Source of the DNA: Tsuneonella deserti
Lineage (GTDB): Bacteria > Pseudomonadota > Alphaproteobacteria > Sphingomonadales > Sphingomonadaceae
NCBI RefSeq assembly: GCF_014644315.1
Contig: NZ_BMKL01000001.1
Coordinates: 1 to 64,000, forward strand
Length of the DNA: 64,000 nt
Direction of reading: 5' to 3'
The translations under genes were made by a program, and so were the position numbers. The stretch's first letter is position 1. Every line of letters starts with the position of its first letter. Under the pieces are notes generated by a model. It searched no databases, was not told the DNA's origin, and saw only the letters and a list, made by a program, of their open reading frames with translations. Below are positions 32,723 to 40,292 of the stretch, one piece after another.

Positions 32723-33634
32723 TCAGTTCCCGCCCGTCAGGCGGCGCGTCATAACATCAAAGGCGTCCTCGTCGTCCTCGGCCTCGTCAAAGCGGCTTGT
32801 GCGGATCACCCGCTCAAGGTGCAGCAGCGAGATGGTGAAGTCGTACTGGTCGGAGGCCAGGGCGATCTCCTCGCATGGTTCGGCGAACCAGACGTCGCTG
32901 TCGTGCGTCATCTGTCCCCGACTTTTCTCTAAAAGGTCAGGTTGCGCCGCGAGCGACCGCGTGGGCACCGCAATCGGCGGCCGGCCTGCTGTCTTGAAAT
33001 AGGCTCCCGTGCGCAAGGCCGTTGGGCTCGACCTTGCCCACAGGACGTAGCCATCGCGCGAAACGACCATCACCGAGCGGCGCTCGGTATATTGCAGCCA
33101 GCGCAACGAGGCGGCGACGAGCGAAACGCCATAGCGTTCCGCGCATCCGCCAAGATCGTCCAGCGTGGGCTTTGTCTTGCCGTCGATCTGGCGGCGGAAG
33201 TCGTCGAGTGGCATCAACAGGCTGGCGGCGAACTCGTTGGCTTGCGCCTCGATCTGGCGATACTCGCTGTCCCAGCGCATCATATCCTGCTGGCCGCATT
33301 CGAGGCCATCGGGAAAGCGCAGACGGTGCAGAAGGTAATGCCCGAACTCGTGCGCGATCGTGAAGTTGATCCGCCCCCGCGAGGCTATGGCGCTGTTGTA
33401 GATGATCCCCCAACCCTTCTTGCCGGGTGGCGCTTTGTAGAGCGCCCCGTCGAAGGTCGGCAGGATGTCGCCCGCGACCAGCGACACGGGATCGTCGGGG
33501 AATCGGTGGCGCGAATATTCCTTGGCCAGCTCGGGAACCTGCACGGGAAATCTCTCCGCTGCAGCGCCGTGAACGCCGTTCAGCAATAGCGTCAGGGTGT
33601 TCGCCCAGCGTTGCGGCGAAAAGCTTTCCGTCAT
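32723..33634 (-). CDS. ImmA/IrrE family metallopeptidase
   Basis: A 303-residue protein with the zinc motif 'HEFGHYLLH' (about residue 92) and a downstream glutamate in 'QIEAQANEFAASLLMP', the standard ImmA/IrrE signature. ImmA-type proteases cleave the partner XRE repressor and derepress a mobile or defence operon. Here the XRE gene is immediately upstream with an ATGA overlap, and the divergent operon encodes a ubiquitin-like conjugation set. A C-terminal ~120 residues of unknown fold may be the sensor part. The ATG at 33634 is set by the overlap. Confidence 0.9.
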   Translation of the reverse strand: MTESFSPQRWANTLTLLLNGVHGAAAERFPVQVPELAKEYSRHRFPDDPVSLVAGDILPTFDGALYKAPPGKKGWGIIYNSAIASRGRINFTIAHEFGHYLLHRLRFPDGLECGQQDMMRWDSEYRQIEAQANEFAASLLMPLDDFRRQIDGKTKPTLDDLGGCAERYGVSLVAASLRWLQYTERRSVMVVSRDGYVLWARSSPTALRTGAYFKTAGRPPIAVPTRSLAAQPDLLEKSRGQMTHDSDVWFAEPCEEIALASDQYDFTISLLHLERVIRTSRFDEAEDDEDAFDVMTRRLTGGN

Positions 33635-33954
33635 GCGTCGTCGCCCCACAGTTTGACCATCCGCCTGATCTTCTCTTTGGTCGAGGAGTCCATCTTCCGG
33701 TATTGGCGGTAAAACTGAGCGTCGGCGGCTTCCTCCGCGCTGACGCTCTCTCCTTCATCGAGCAGGAACTCGATGGTGGTGTCGAGCTTATCGGCGATCT
33801 TGGCCAGCTTTTCAGCCGACGGCCGGGGCGGGTTCTTGTTCTCCAGCTCCCAGATGTAGCTCTTACTGGATTCGGTCAGCTCGGCGAGTTTGTCGAGGGT
33901 ATAACCCTTATCTTTCCTCAACTTGCGGATCTTCTCTCCGAGGGTGTTTTGCAA
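33631..33954 (-). CDS. XRE family repressor paired with the ImmA/IrrE protease
   Basis: A 107-residue HTH_XRE protein: 'LGEKIRKLRKDKGYTLDKLA', then 'ESSKSYIWELENKNPPRPSA' and 'KLAKIADKLDTTIEFLLDEG'. The C-terminal ~35 residues ('QFYRQYRKMDSSTKEKIRRM') are a helical tail typical of ImmA-cleaved repressors. The TTG at 33954 is chosen because AGGAGA lies 7 bases upstream; ATG 13 codons earlier is possible. It probably represses its own operon and the divergent ubiquitin-like operon through the direct repeats at 33975 and 34030. Confidence 0.86.
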   Translation of the reverse strand: MQNTLGEKIRKLRKDKGYTLDKLAELTESSKSYIWELENKNPPRPSAEKLAKIADKLDTTIEFLLDEGESVSAEEAADAQFYRQYRKMDSSTKEKIRRMVKLWGDDA

Positions 33955-33974
33955 AGCGACATCTCCTGTCTCCG

Positions 33975-34042
33975 TTGTTCGGTGTAGGCGCATTTTATGT
34001 TCTTGACGCCCGAATGGCAATGTGAGAGTTTGTTCGGAGTAG
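33975..34042. promoter_or_regulatory. Direct repeats in the divergent XRE / ubiquitin-like control region
   Basis: TTGTTCGGTGTAG (33975-33987) and TTGTTCGGAGTAG (34030-34042) match in 12 of 13 bases and are 55 bases apart. One lies just upstream of the XRE start, the other upstream of the ubiquitin-like gene beside an AT-rich promoter patch. They are good candidates for XRE operators. Confidence 0.5.
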
Positions 34043-34083
34043 AGGTACTTTTTTTGCTTTTAATCACGAATCGGAGCGCGAAG

Positions 34084-34404
34084 ATGGATACCAACAAGAA
34101 CGACGATCCCGGCCAAGGTCACGGCAACAGTCAGGGTCACGAGGACGATCACGGACAGGGCGGACACAGCAAGACGACGATCATCGTCAACACCCGCGAG
34201 AAGGAAGTCGAGGGCAAGGAGGTTACTTACGGCCAGATCCTTGCGCTCGCGTTCGAGAACCCGCCCAGCGGCGAGAACATTGAGATCACCGCCACCTACC
34301 GCGACGGTCCTGGCCAGAACAAGGAAGGCACCCTCCAGCCGGGGGAGACGGTGCGCATCAAGAAGGACATGATTTTCGATGTCACCGCCACTGACAAGTC
34401 GTAA
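34084..34404 (+). CDS. Ubiquitin-like (multiubiquitin-domain) protein
   Basis: A 106-residue protein. Residues 1-29 are a flexible G/H/D-rich tail ('GQGHGNSQGHEDDHGQGGHS'). Residues 30-105 form one beta-grasp domain of the multiubiquitin family ('KTTIIVNTREKEVEGKEVTY', 'ILALAFENPPSGE', 'TLQPGETVRIKKDMIFDVTA'). Unlike classical ubiquitin it does not end in di-glycine; it ends T-D-K-S. The following genes encode an E1-like ThiF protein (overlapping by 26 bases) and a DUF6527 protein, so it is likely the modifier or carrier of a bacterial ubiquitin-like system. The reaction is inferred from homologous operons. Confidence 0.83.
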   Translation: MDTNKNDDPGQGHGNSQGHEDDHGQGGHSKTTIIVNTREKEVEGKEVTYGQILALAFENPPSGENIEITATYRDGPGQNKEGTLQPGETVRIKKDMIFDVTATDKS

Positions 34405-35566
34405 TCCCGACCTCGCCCGCCTTGTGGAGGATGGCTACGAGCTGGCCATCCTCCACAACCATCTGGTAATTTCCGGCGTGCCCTATGTGAACAGCAAGGG
34501 CGAGATCCGCCTCGGCACGCTGGTGTCGGACATGAGCAGCATTTCCGGTGATGTGACGGCATCGCCCATCGGGCAGCATGTCGCCATGTGGGCTGGCGAA
34601 TATCCGTGCGACAGCAGCGGCAAGCCGCTGGAGCATATGCGCCACTCCAGCGGCGATCAGCCGCTCGGCCCTGGCCTTACCGTGAACCACTCGTTCTCGA
34701 AGAAGCCGCGTGAGGGCTACCGCGACTATCACCACAAGATGACCACCTATGTGACCATGATGGAGCGCCACGCGCAACAGCTCGATCCGAACGTCACGGC
34801 GCGGACGCACCGCTTCGTGGAAAGCGACGATCCGCAATCGCACTTCCACTACCCCGACACGGCCTCGGGTCGAGTGGGCATCACCAACGTCATGCGCAAG
34901 CTGGAACTGGCGCGGGTCGGCATCTTCGGCGTCGGCGGCACCGGCTCTTATGTCCTCGACCTCGTGGCCAAGACGCCGGTGCGGGAAATCGCCATCTTCG
35001 ATGGCGACACCTTCCTCCAGCACAACGCTTTCCGCGCGCCGGGCGCGCCGTCGGCCGACCAGCTCCGCGAATTGCCCAAGAAGGTGGATTACCTCGCGGG
35101 GATCTACTCGCGGATGCATCGCGGCATCGTGCCTCATGCATTTGCTATCGCAGCGGATACGATAGACAAGATCGGCGCCCTGGACTTCGCCTTCATCTGC
35201 ATGGACCCTGGCACGCCCAAGCGCCTGCTCGTGGAATATCTCGAACAGAACGGCGTGCCATTCGTCGATGTCGGCATGGGCATCGAGATGATCGACGATG
35301 GCCTGACGGGTCTGGTGCGTGTGACCACCAGCACACCGGACAAGCGCGAACATGTGCGCGACAATCGCCGGATTTCCTTCAAGGACGGCGGCAAGGACAA
35401 CATCTACGCCAAGAATATTCAGATTGCCGATCTGAACGCGCTCAACGCCGCCCTCGCGGTCATCCGGTGGAAGAAGCACTTTGGCTTCTACATCGACCTC
35501 GGGCATGAGCATCACGCCAACTTCGCGCTGAACGGCAACGTCATCATCAACGAGGACAGGATATGA
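34379..35566 (+). CDS. E1-like ThiF adenylyltransferase with N-terminal DUF6791-type domain
   Basis: A 395-residue protein. Residues ~10-165 match a domain found N-terminal to bacterial ThiF proteins ('LHNHLVISGVPYVNSKGEIR', 'GEYPCDSSGKP', 'HSFSKKPREGYRDYHHKMTT'). Residues ~175-395 are the Rossmann adenylyltransferase: 'VGIFGVGGTGSYVLDLVA' (about 180-197), 'IAIFDGDTFLQHNAFR' with D208/D210, and 'FAFICMDPGTPK' with C274. E1 enzymes adenylate the C-terminus of a ubiquitin-like partner; the partner is coded just upstream. C77 and C274 are the first cysteines to consider for a thioester step. The gene is coupled to DUF6527 (ATGA). Confidence 0.86.
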   Translation: MSPPLTSRNPDLARLVEDGYELAILHNHLVISGVPYVNSKGEIRLGTLVSDMSSISGDVTASPIGQHVAMWAGEYPCDSSGKPLEHMRHSSGDQPLGPGLTVNHSFSKKPREGYRDYHHKMTTYVTMMERHAQQLDPNVTARTHRFVESDDPQSHFHYPDTASGRVGITNVMRKLELARVGIFGVGGTGSYVLDLVAKTPVREIAIFDGDTFLQHNAFRAPGAPSADQLRELPKKVDYLAGIYSRMHRGIVPHAFAIAADTIDKIGALDFAFICMDPGTPKRLLVEYLEQNGVPFVDVGMGIEMIDDGLTGLVRVTTSTPDKREHVRDNRRISFKDGGKDNIYAKNIQIADLNALNAALAVIRWKKHFGFYIDLGHEHHANFALNGNVIINEDRI

Positions 35567-35997
35567 GCCGGGCCGCCTACGACCACAAATTTGTCAAGGC
35601 ATTCCCGGACAAGCTCGATGAGGGAATCCTCTACGTGTCGGTGGAGTTCAGCACGGCGGCGCACCGCTGCTTCTGCGGCTGCGGGAGCGAGGTCTATACG
35701 CGGTTCTCGCCGCGCGACTGGTCGATGAAGTTCAACGGGGAAGTCGTCTCTATCAACCCGTCCATCGGGAACTGGAGCTTCCCCTGCCAGTCGCATTACA
35801 TCCTTGATGGCGGGCGGGTGCATTGGGCTGACAAATGGTCGCGTGAGCGGATCGAACTCGGCCGCTTGCTAGACCGCGACCGAAAGGAGCGGCATTACAA
35901 GGGTGAGTTGCAAGCTTCACCCCCGCCTCGGCCGATCGAGCCGGCCTCTCGCCCTGGCATTCTCGCGCGGTTCACGCGCTGGCTTACCGCCAGGTAG
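35563..35997 (+). CDS. DUF6527 family zinc-binding protein
   Basis: A 144-residue protein with a cysteine-rich core 'HRCFCGCGSEVYTR' (C36, C38, C40) and a second site 'WSFPCQSHYIL' (C75, H78), together a likely zinc site, plus conserved 'SINPSIGNW'. This family recurs beside ThiF-type E1 and ubiquitin-like genes; whether it acts as an E2-like acceptor or adaptor is not established. The C-terminal 40 residues are proline-rich and probably disordered. It is third in the coupled operon. Confidence 0.82.
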   Translation: MSRAAYDHKFVKAFPDKLDEGILYVSVEFSTAAHRCFCGCGSEVYTRFSPRDWSMKFNGEVVSINPSIGNWSFPCQSHYILDGGRVHWADKWSRERIELGRLLDRDRKERHYKGELQASPPPRPIEPASRPGILARFTRWLTAR

Positions 35998-36038
35998 GGT
36001 GGCGGCCGGCGGTATAGTTGCTGGGCGGTAGAGTTGCG

Positions 36039-36509
36039 ATGACATCTCCTAATTTCGAGCACCTCAAAGCTCACATCCTCCCGTTATCGGTAGCATCGAA
36101 TTTTGAGGCCGCGCGTCAGGAATGGGAGCTCGTTGCCGTCGAGATCAGCGACGAGTGGGACAATTGCCCCTGCGGTCAGGAGATCAAGGAGCATTGTTAC
36201 ATTCGCAACCGCTGCAATGGAAACACCACCTACGTTGGCAATGTCTGCATCAATCGTTTCATCCAGATCGACACGGGGAACCTTTTCGATGGCCTGAAAC
36301 GCATCGCCCAAGATGACACTGCAAATGCTAATTTCGATTTGATCGAACATGCCTATCGCATGGGCTATCTGTACAGCGAGAAAGAGTATCACTTCCTCAT
36401 GCAGACTGCTCGGAAGCGCGTTCTCTCGGCGGCTCAACTGAATTGGAAGCGTAAGATCAATCGCCGCATTCTCGCGCAGACGATCGTGCAACGCCGAACG
36501 AAACGCTAG
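36039..36509 (+). CDS. Zinc-ribbon-like hypothetical protein (156 aa)
   Basis: A 156-residue protein with a cysteine cluster 'DNCPCGQEIKEHCYIRN' and 'NTTYVGNVCINRF' (C43, C45, C53, C59, C70), a pattern typical of a small treble-clef or zinc-ribbon fold seen in phage and mobile-element proteins. The C-terminal third is basic and helical ('RKRVLSAAQLNWKRKINRRI'), suggesting nucleic-acid binding. It follows the DUF6527 gene by about 40 bases on the same strand. It could belong to the same operon or be an independent cargo gene. No function is assigned. Confidence 0.68.
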   Translation: MTSPNFEHLKAHILPLSVASNFEAARQEWELVAVEISDEWDNCPCGQEIKEHCYIRNRCNGNTTYVGNVCINRFIQIDTGNLFDGLKRIAQDDTANANFDLIEHAYRMGYLYSEKEYHFLMQTARKRVLSAAQLNWKRKINRRILAQTIVQRRTKR

Positions 36510-36784
36510 CCAACGTGAACCAACGGCCCCTTTTGACTGTGTGAGGGATAGGGTAGCCAGCAGCATGTGTTCGCGATCTCAGCGAACCGGCTGTTTCCGT
36601 CATACGCGAACGCAGAAGCTGACCGTCGGCTATCGGCCCAGCAGCTGAACTCAAGCGCAACGCGCGGATATTCGTCCCCGCACGTCCAGCCTTTTCCACG
36701 CGACGCGCTGGTGCTAATGGTGGTCCTGGCGATCTCTCATTGCTAATTTGCATGAGAAATCAACTGTTTGCAGGACAAATACAG

Positions 36785-37009
36785 TCCTCTTCTGGGCACC
36801 ATTTGTTCTTCCGCCGCGGTTCGCCAGCGGTCGACAAAAGCATCTGAAATGATGTAGAAAATCGCCAGGGTTGATCGCTGGCGTTCGCGTTCGTTCATCT
36901 TCGACCTTGGGGGCCCCGGGGGCCTTTCTTTCCCCGGTGCCCCTATCGAAACGGGACTCGAACTCGCCAGATTTTCAGGTGAGGCCCCCATGGCGTTGAC
37001 CGATCTACA
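36785..37009 (+). repeat. Integrase leader repeat, copy A
   Basis: About 205 bases upstream of the integrase pseudogene plus its first codons recur at 59990-60208. Shared blocks include TTCTTCCGCCGCGGTTCG, GCGGTCGACAAA, GAAAATCGCCAG, GGGGCCTTTCTTT and GTGAGGCCCCCATGGCG. Overall similarity is high but not perfect, with small indels, so the copies are diverged relatives. Confidence 0.82.
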
Positions 37010-37740
37010 ACTCAAGCAGGCCGCTCCGCGCGACAAGGACTGGAAGCTCGGCGACAGCGGCGGGCTGTACATCCTTATTCGAGCCAATGGCTCGAAGCTG
37101 TGGCGCATGAAATATCGGCAGGACGGGCGCGAGAAGCTCACCTTCGGCCGCTACCCCGAGGTGAGCCTGCGCGAAGCGCGACTCAGGCGCGACGAGGCGC
37201 GAGTGGAGATCGGCCAGGGCGGAGACCCGGCGCGGCGGAAGCGCGAGGAGAAGATCGCCGCGTTGATCCGAGCGGGCGACACCTTCGAGTCGGTCGCGCA
37301 CGAGTTCATCTCGAAGCGTGAGGCCGAGGGTCTCGCGATGGCGACGCTCGTCAAGATGAACTGGCTCGCGGCCGTGCTTAACAAGTCGATCGGCGGGCGG
37401 CCGATCGCCGAGATCACGCCCCACGAGATGCTGAGCGTGCTCAAGAAGCACGAGGGCGAGGGCAATTACGAGAAGGCGCGGCGCCTGCAGCTTCGGCTCG
37501 CGGGTGTTCCGTTACGGGGTAGCGACACTGCGCTGCGAACACGATCCATGTTCGCCGCTCCAGGGCGCGCTCATCTCACCCAAAGCCAAGCATTACGCAG
37601 CGATCACCGATCGCGACGAGCTCGGCGGGCTGCTGCGCGCGATCGACCGCTATGAAGGGAATTTTACCACCAAGTTCGCGCTGCAATTCGCGCCGCACGT
37701 GTTCGTGCGGCCGGGCGAGCTGCCGCACATAGATGCTGGC
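36990..37740 (+). pseudogene. Tyrosine integrase (DUF4102 N-terminus), frameshifted and truncated
   Basis: The first ~165 residues are an intact P4-type integrase arm- and core-binding region ('MALTDLQLKQAAPRDKDWKL', 'GDSGGLYILIRANGSKLW', 'REKLTFGRYPEVSLREARL'). Near 37488, after 'KARRLQ', the frame must shift by one base to continue as 'SFGSRVFRYGVATLR' and 'KHYAAITDRDELGGLLRAID'. The sequence stops matching after 'FAPHVFVRPGEL', before the R-H-x-x-H/R-Y catalytic part. The remnant is therefore inactive. It sits just before a tRNA-Lys 3' fragment, the expected position for a tRNA-targeting element end. Confidence 0.88.
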
Positions 37741-37768
37741 TCAATTTCACATCTAAGCTGTCGAAAGA

Positions 37769-37813
37769 TGGTGGACGCACTAGGGCTCGAACCTAGGACC
37801 TGCTGATTAAGAG
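37769..37813 (-). other. tRNA-Lys(CTT) 3' fragment, likely attachment site remnant
   Basis: Reading the minus strand, CTCTTAATCAGCAGG, then CTAGG-TTCGAGC-CCTAG, then TGCGTCC-A-CCA reproduce a tRNA-Lys from the anticodon loop (anticodon CTT) to the CCA end, including a perfect T-arm. The 5' half is absent: the matching D-arm and acceptor strand are not found beyond 37813. Integrases of this family cross over in the anticodon loop and leave exactly such a fragment. Confidence 0.8.
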
Positions 37814-38049
37814 CGGTTTCGAGACCGCGAGCGTTCTTTAGTGTGCACACATTTCCGCCTACTTGCACTGATATCAACCAGTAACCTGGTGCTGGTCATT
37901 GAGGATGAGGCGGCGCTTGGAACGTATGGCCGCCACCCTGCGGCGCAACCGTGGCGCCGATCGCAGCAAGTAAGGCGCGTTCGTGAGCGCCCGGCCCGCG
38001 GCGGGGAGCGAACCGCTCGGCAACAAGCCTGCTCCCGGCGATCTGACGA
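37814..38049. other. Intergenic stretch beyond the tRNA fragment
   Basis: No gene is supported between the tRNA fragment and the end of the ABC-2 permease gene. The first 30 bases can fold (CGGTTTCGAGACCG) but show no other feature. Confidence 0.45.
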
Positions 38050-39144
38050 TTATGTCGTCAATTCATCCGGATTCGTCATAAACCGCGAAACAAGGCCCGA
38101 CCCGACAAAAAAAGAAATTGTCAGTATCACCAAAGCTGTGAGCGGCCGAAGGGCGTCCGATAACGGCGCGCCCATCTGGTCGGTGAGAAGGAGGGCGCGG
38201 CTGGCGTGGGTTGAAGGGAGCAGTGCGCCCAGCGCCGAGACCCAGCCTGGCATCGCTTCGCGCGGCCAGGTCGCGCCCGAGAGGAAAAAGATCGGTAGCG
38301 AGGTGGGGATTAGCAACAGCAGCGCGGCGCGCGCGTTGGGGAACAGCCGGGCGGCGAACAGCGAGAAGGCGGCGATGGCTCCTGCCGCAAACAGCGCGAC
38401 GATCAGCAGGGCGTCGATTCCGGCTTGGCGCGGGATATCCTGCGCAGCGAAGAACCAGCCGAAATAGGTCACCGTTAGCACGAACGACACGAGGCTCAGC
38501 GCCAGCCATTGGCCGCCCAGTTCGTTCCATCCGCGCCGCCTGCGCCCGGCGAACAACACGGCGGTACCAAACAGCATGGTCTGCTGGAGGATCACCGGTG
38601 TAACGGCGGGAAAGATATAGGTGCCGTATTCCAGATCGGGGTTGAACAGCGGTTGCGACGCGACCGGATCGGCAATGTCGATCCGCACCCCGAGCCGTCC
38701 TTTCGCCTCGTTTTCGAGCGTGTTGACGATGGCCCCCTGGATCGCCTCTCCCAAAGCCTTGGTTCGCACGAGGTAAGTTCCGTTGATCCACAGGGCTATG
38801 CCACTGTCCTGCCCGCGCAGGGCGTCTTCCAGCACTTGGCCAGGAAGCAGCAGCACGCCATCGACCTTTCGCTCGACCAGCAGGGTGCGCGCCTCGGCAA
38901 GGTTGGCGGGGCGGGCGGCGACCTTGGCCAGCGGACTGGCCTCGATCAGCTCGACGAGCTGTCGGCTGAGCGGGGTGCGCGCCTCGTCCACGACTGCCAG
39001 CCGCACGTCCTGCGCATGGCCCTGGCTGTAAGGCGCGGGATAGTAGAAGCCGTAGAACAGCGCTGCGACCACGATCAGCATCAGCGCATCGGTGTTTCGG
39101 CCAAGCTGACGCGCGGTGTCGATGAAGGCGGCGCGCACGCTCAT
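38050..39144 (-). CDS. ABC-2 type transporter permease 2
   Basis: A 364-residue inner-membrane protein of the YhhJ/YbhR type: one N-terminal membrane helix ('DALMLIVVAALFYGFYY'), a periplasmic domain of ~140 residues and five C-terminal membrane helices ('LPIFFLSGATWPREAMPGWV' is the typical family motif). It works with the upstream permease, the HlyD-type adaptor and the TolC-type channel as an exporter across both membranes. The start overlaps the previous stop (ATGA). No nucleotide-binding subunit is coded in this operon. Confidence 0.87.
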   Translation of the reverse strand: MSVRAAFIDTARQLGRNTDALMLIVVAALFYGFYYPAPYSQGHAQDVRLAVVDEARTPLSRQLVELIEASPLAKVAARPANLAEARTLLVERKVDGVLLLPGQVLEDALRGQDSGIALWINGTYLVRTKALGEAIQGAIVNTLENEAKGRLGVRIDIADPVASQPLFNPDLEYGTYIFPAVTPVILQQTMLFGTAVLFAGRRRRGWNELGGQWLALSLVSFVLTVTYFGWFFAAQDIPRQAGIDALLIVALFAAGAIAAFSLFAARLFPNARAALLLLIPTSLPIFFLSGATWPREAMPGWVSALGALLPSTHASRALLLTDQMGAPLSDALRPLTALVILTISFFVGSGLVSRFMTNPDELTT

Positions 39145-40292
39145 GCCGGCGATTTACTCCGGCCCAGCCATGTCGCAAGAGCGAGACCCGCCGCCGCGTA
39201 GCCCGCGAGCAGCAGCGCCGCCCCCCAGGCCTGGCGCGCAGGTGCGCCAAGGAACTGGTCCATTTGCGCGGTCAGGTAGTGAGTAAACGGCAGCACCTGA
39301 TGCCAGACCCCCGCCACTGTCGGCGCGCCCTCCATCGGCAGCGAGCCGCCCGAATAGGCCAGCGCCGAGCCGGCATAGAGCGCGCTCAGCGAATAACCGA
39401 AAATGTCGCGCCGCGCGCCCGCGACGAAGCCGAATGACAGCGCCAGAGACGCGGCGATCAGGGCGATCTGTGCGGCAAAGGTCGCCAGCAGCGATCCTTC
39501 CATCCGCCACCCCTTGAAGCCCACCAGCCAGACCATCCAAACCGCTCCCCAGAAGCTCAGGAGCGTCAGGTAAGGCACCAGCTTTCCCGCCAGCGCAGCC
39601 GCCCCGCCACCCGTCTCTGCGCGCCATGCGTCGAGCGAGCGGCCATCGGGCCCACCGAGTTCGCGCGCCATCGCGTAAACCGCGACACAGGCCGCCAGCA
39701 GGTGCAGCATGGCGGGCTGAACCAGCGCCTGCAGATACCATTCAAAGCTCGCTTCGGGATTGAACAGCACCGAAATCTGCACCTGCGGGATCGCTGCCCG
39801 GTCTGACAGCACACCGGCGCGCCAGGCGGTGTCCTCGAATCCGGCGATGATGGATCCGCGCAGCGCGGTCGTCAGACTGCGCTCGATCGTCGAACCCACG
39901 CTGAGGTAGGCGGCGTTATAGAAAAGGCGGATCGGCTCGTCCGCCGCGCGGGCTTGGCCGAAACCGCGGGGAAGAGAAACGAACGCCCAGATCTGCCCAC
40001 GCCGCATCGCAGCTTCGGCCGCCGCATCGCTGACCGGTTGGGCGGCGATCCGCACCTCGGGACGGCCCGACAGCAATCGGACGAGCGCCTGGCTTTCGCT
40101 GGTGCGGGCATTGTCCACCACCCCGACGGGGAGGGCCTGCAGCGCCCCTTGCGAAAGCATCGCGGCGATGACCGCAATCGCGCAGAACGGCACGACCACC
40201 AGCGCCAGCAACATCACGCGGCTGCCGGCGATGAAGCCCGCTTCGCGCCGCGCCGAGCCGCCCAGCCGCGCGAGAGCCGAGGGCGCTGTCAC
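39141..40292 (-). CDS. ABC-2 type transporter permease 1
   Basis: A 383-residue ABC-2 permease with the same layout as its neighbour: an N-terminal membrane helix ('VMLLALVVVPFCAIAVIAAM'), a periplasmic region (about 55-200) and six C-terminal membrane segments, ending 'GYAAAGLALATWLGRSKSPA'. The 'YSGGSLPMEGAPTVAGVWHQ' motif is the counterpart of the F-L-S-G-x-x-W motif in the partner. The start is GTG, overlapping the HlyD stop (GTGA). The two permeases probably form a heterodimer. The substrate is unknown; drug or lipid export is the usual role. Confidence 0.86.
   Translation of the reverse strand: MTAPSALARLGGSARREAGFIAGSRVMLLALVVVPFCAIAVIAAMLSQGALQALPVGVVDNARTSESQALVRLLSGRPEVRIAAQPVSDAAAEAAMRRGQIWAFVSLPRGFGQARAADEPIRLFYNAAYLSVGSTIERSLTTALRGSIIAGFEDTAWRAGVLSDRAAIPQVQISVLFNPEASFEWYLQALVQPAMLHLLAACVAVYAMARELGGPDGRSLDAWRAETGGGAAALAGKLVPYLTLLSFWGAVWMVWLVGFKGWRMEGSLLATFAAQIALIAASLALSFGFVAGARRDIFGYSLSALYAGSALAYSGGSLPMEGAPTVAGVWHQVLPFTHYLTAQMDQFLGAPARQAWGAALLLAGYAAAGLALATWLGRSKSPA

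Noticed and set aside
37769..37850. A functional tRNA-Lys gene
   Set aside because: Only the 3' 45 bases are present. The 5' acceptor strand and D-arm are absent, so it cannot fold into a tRNA.
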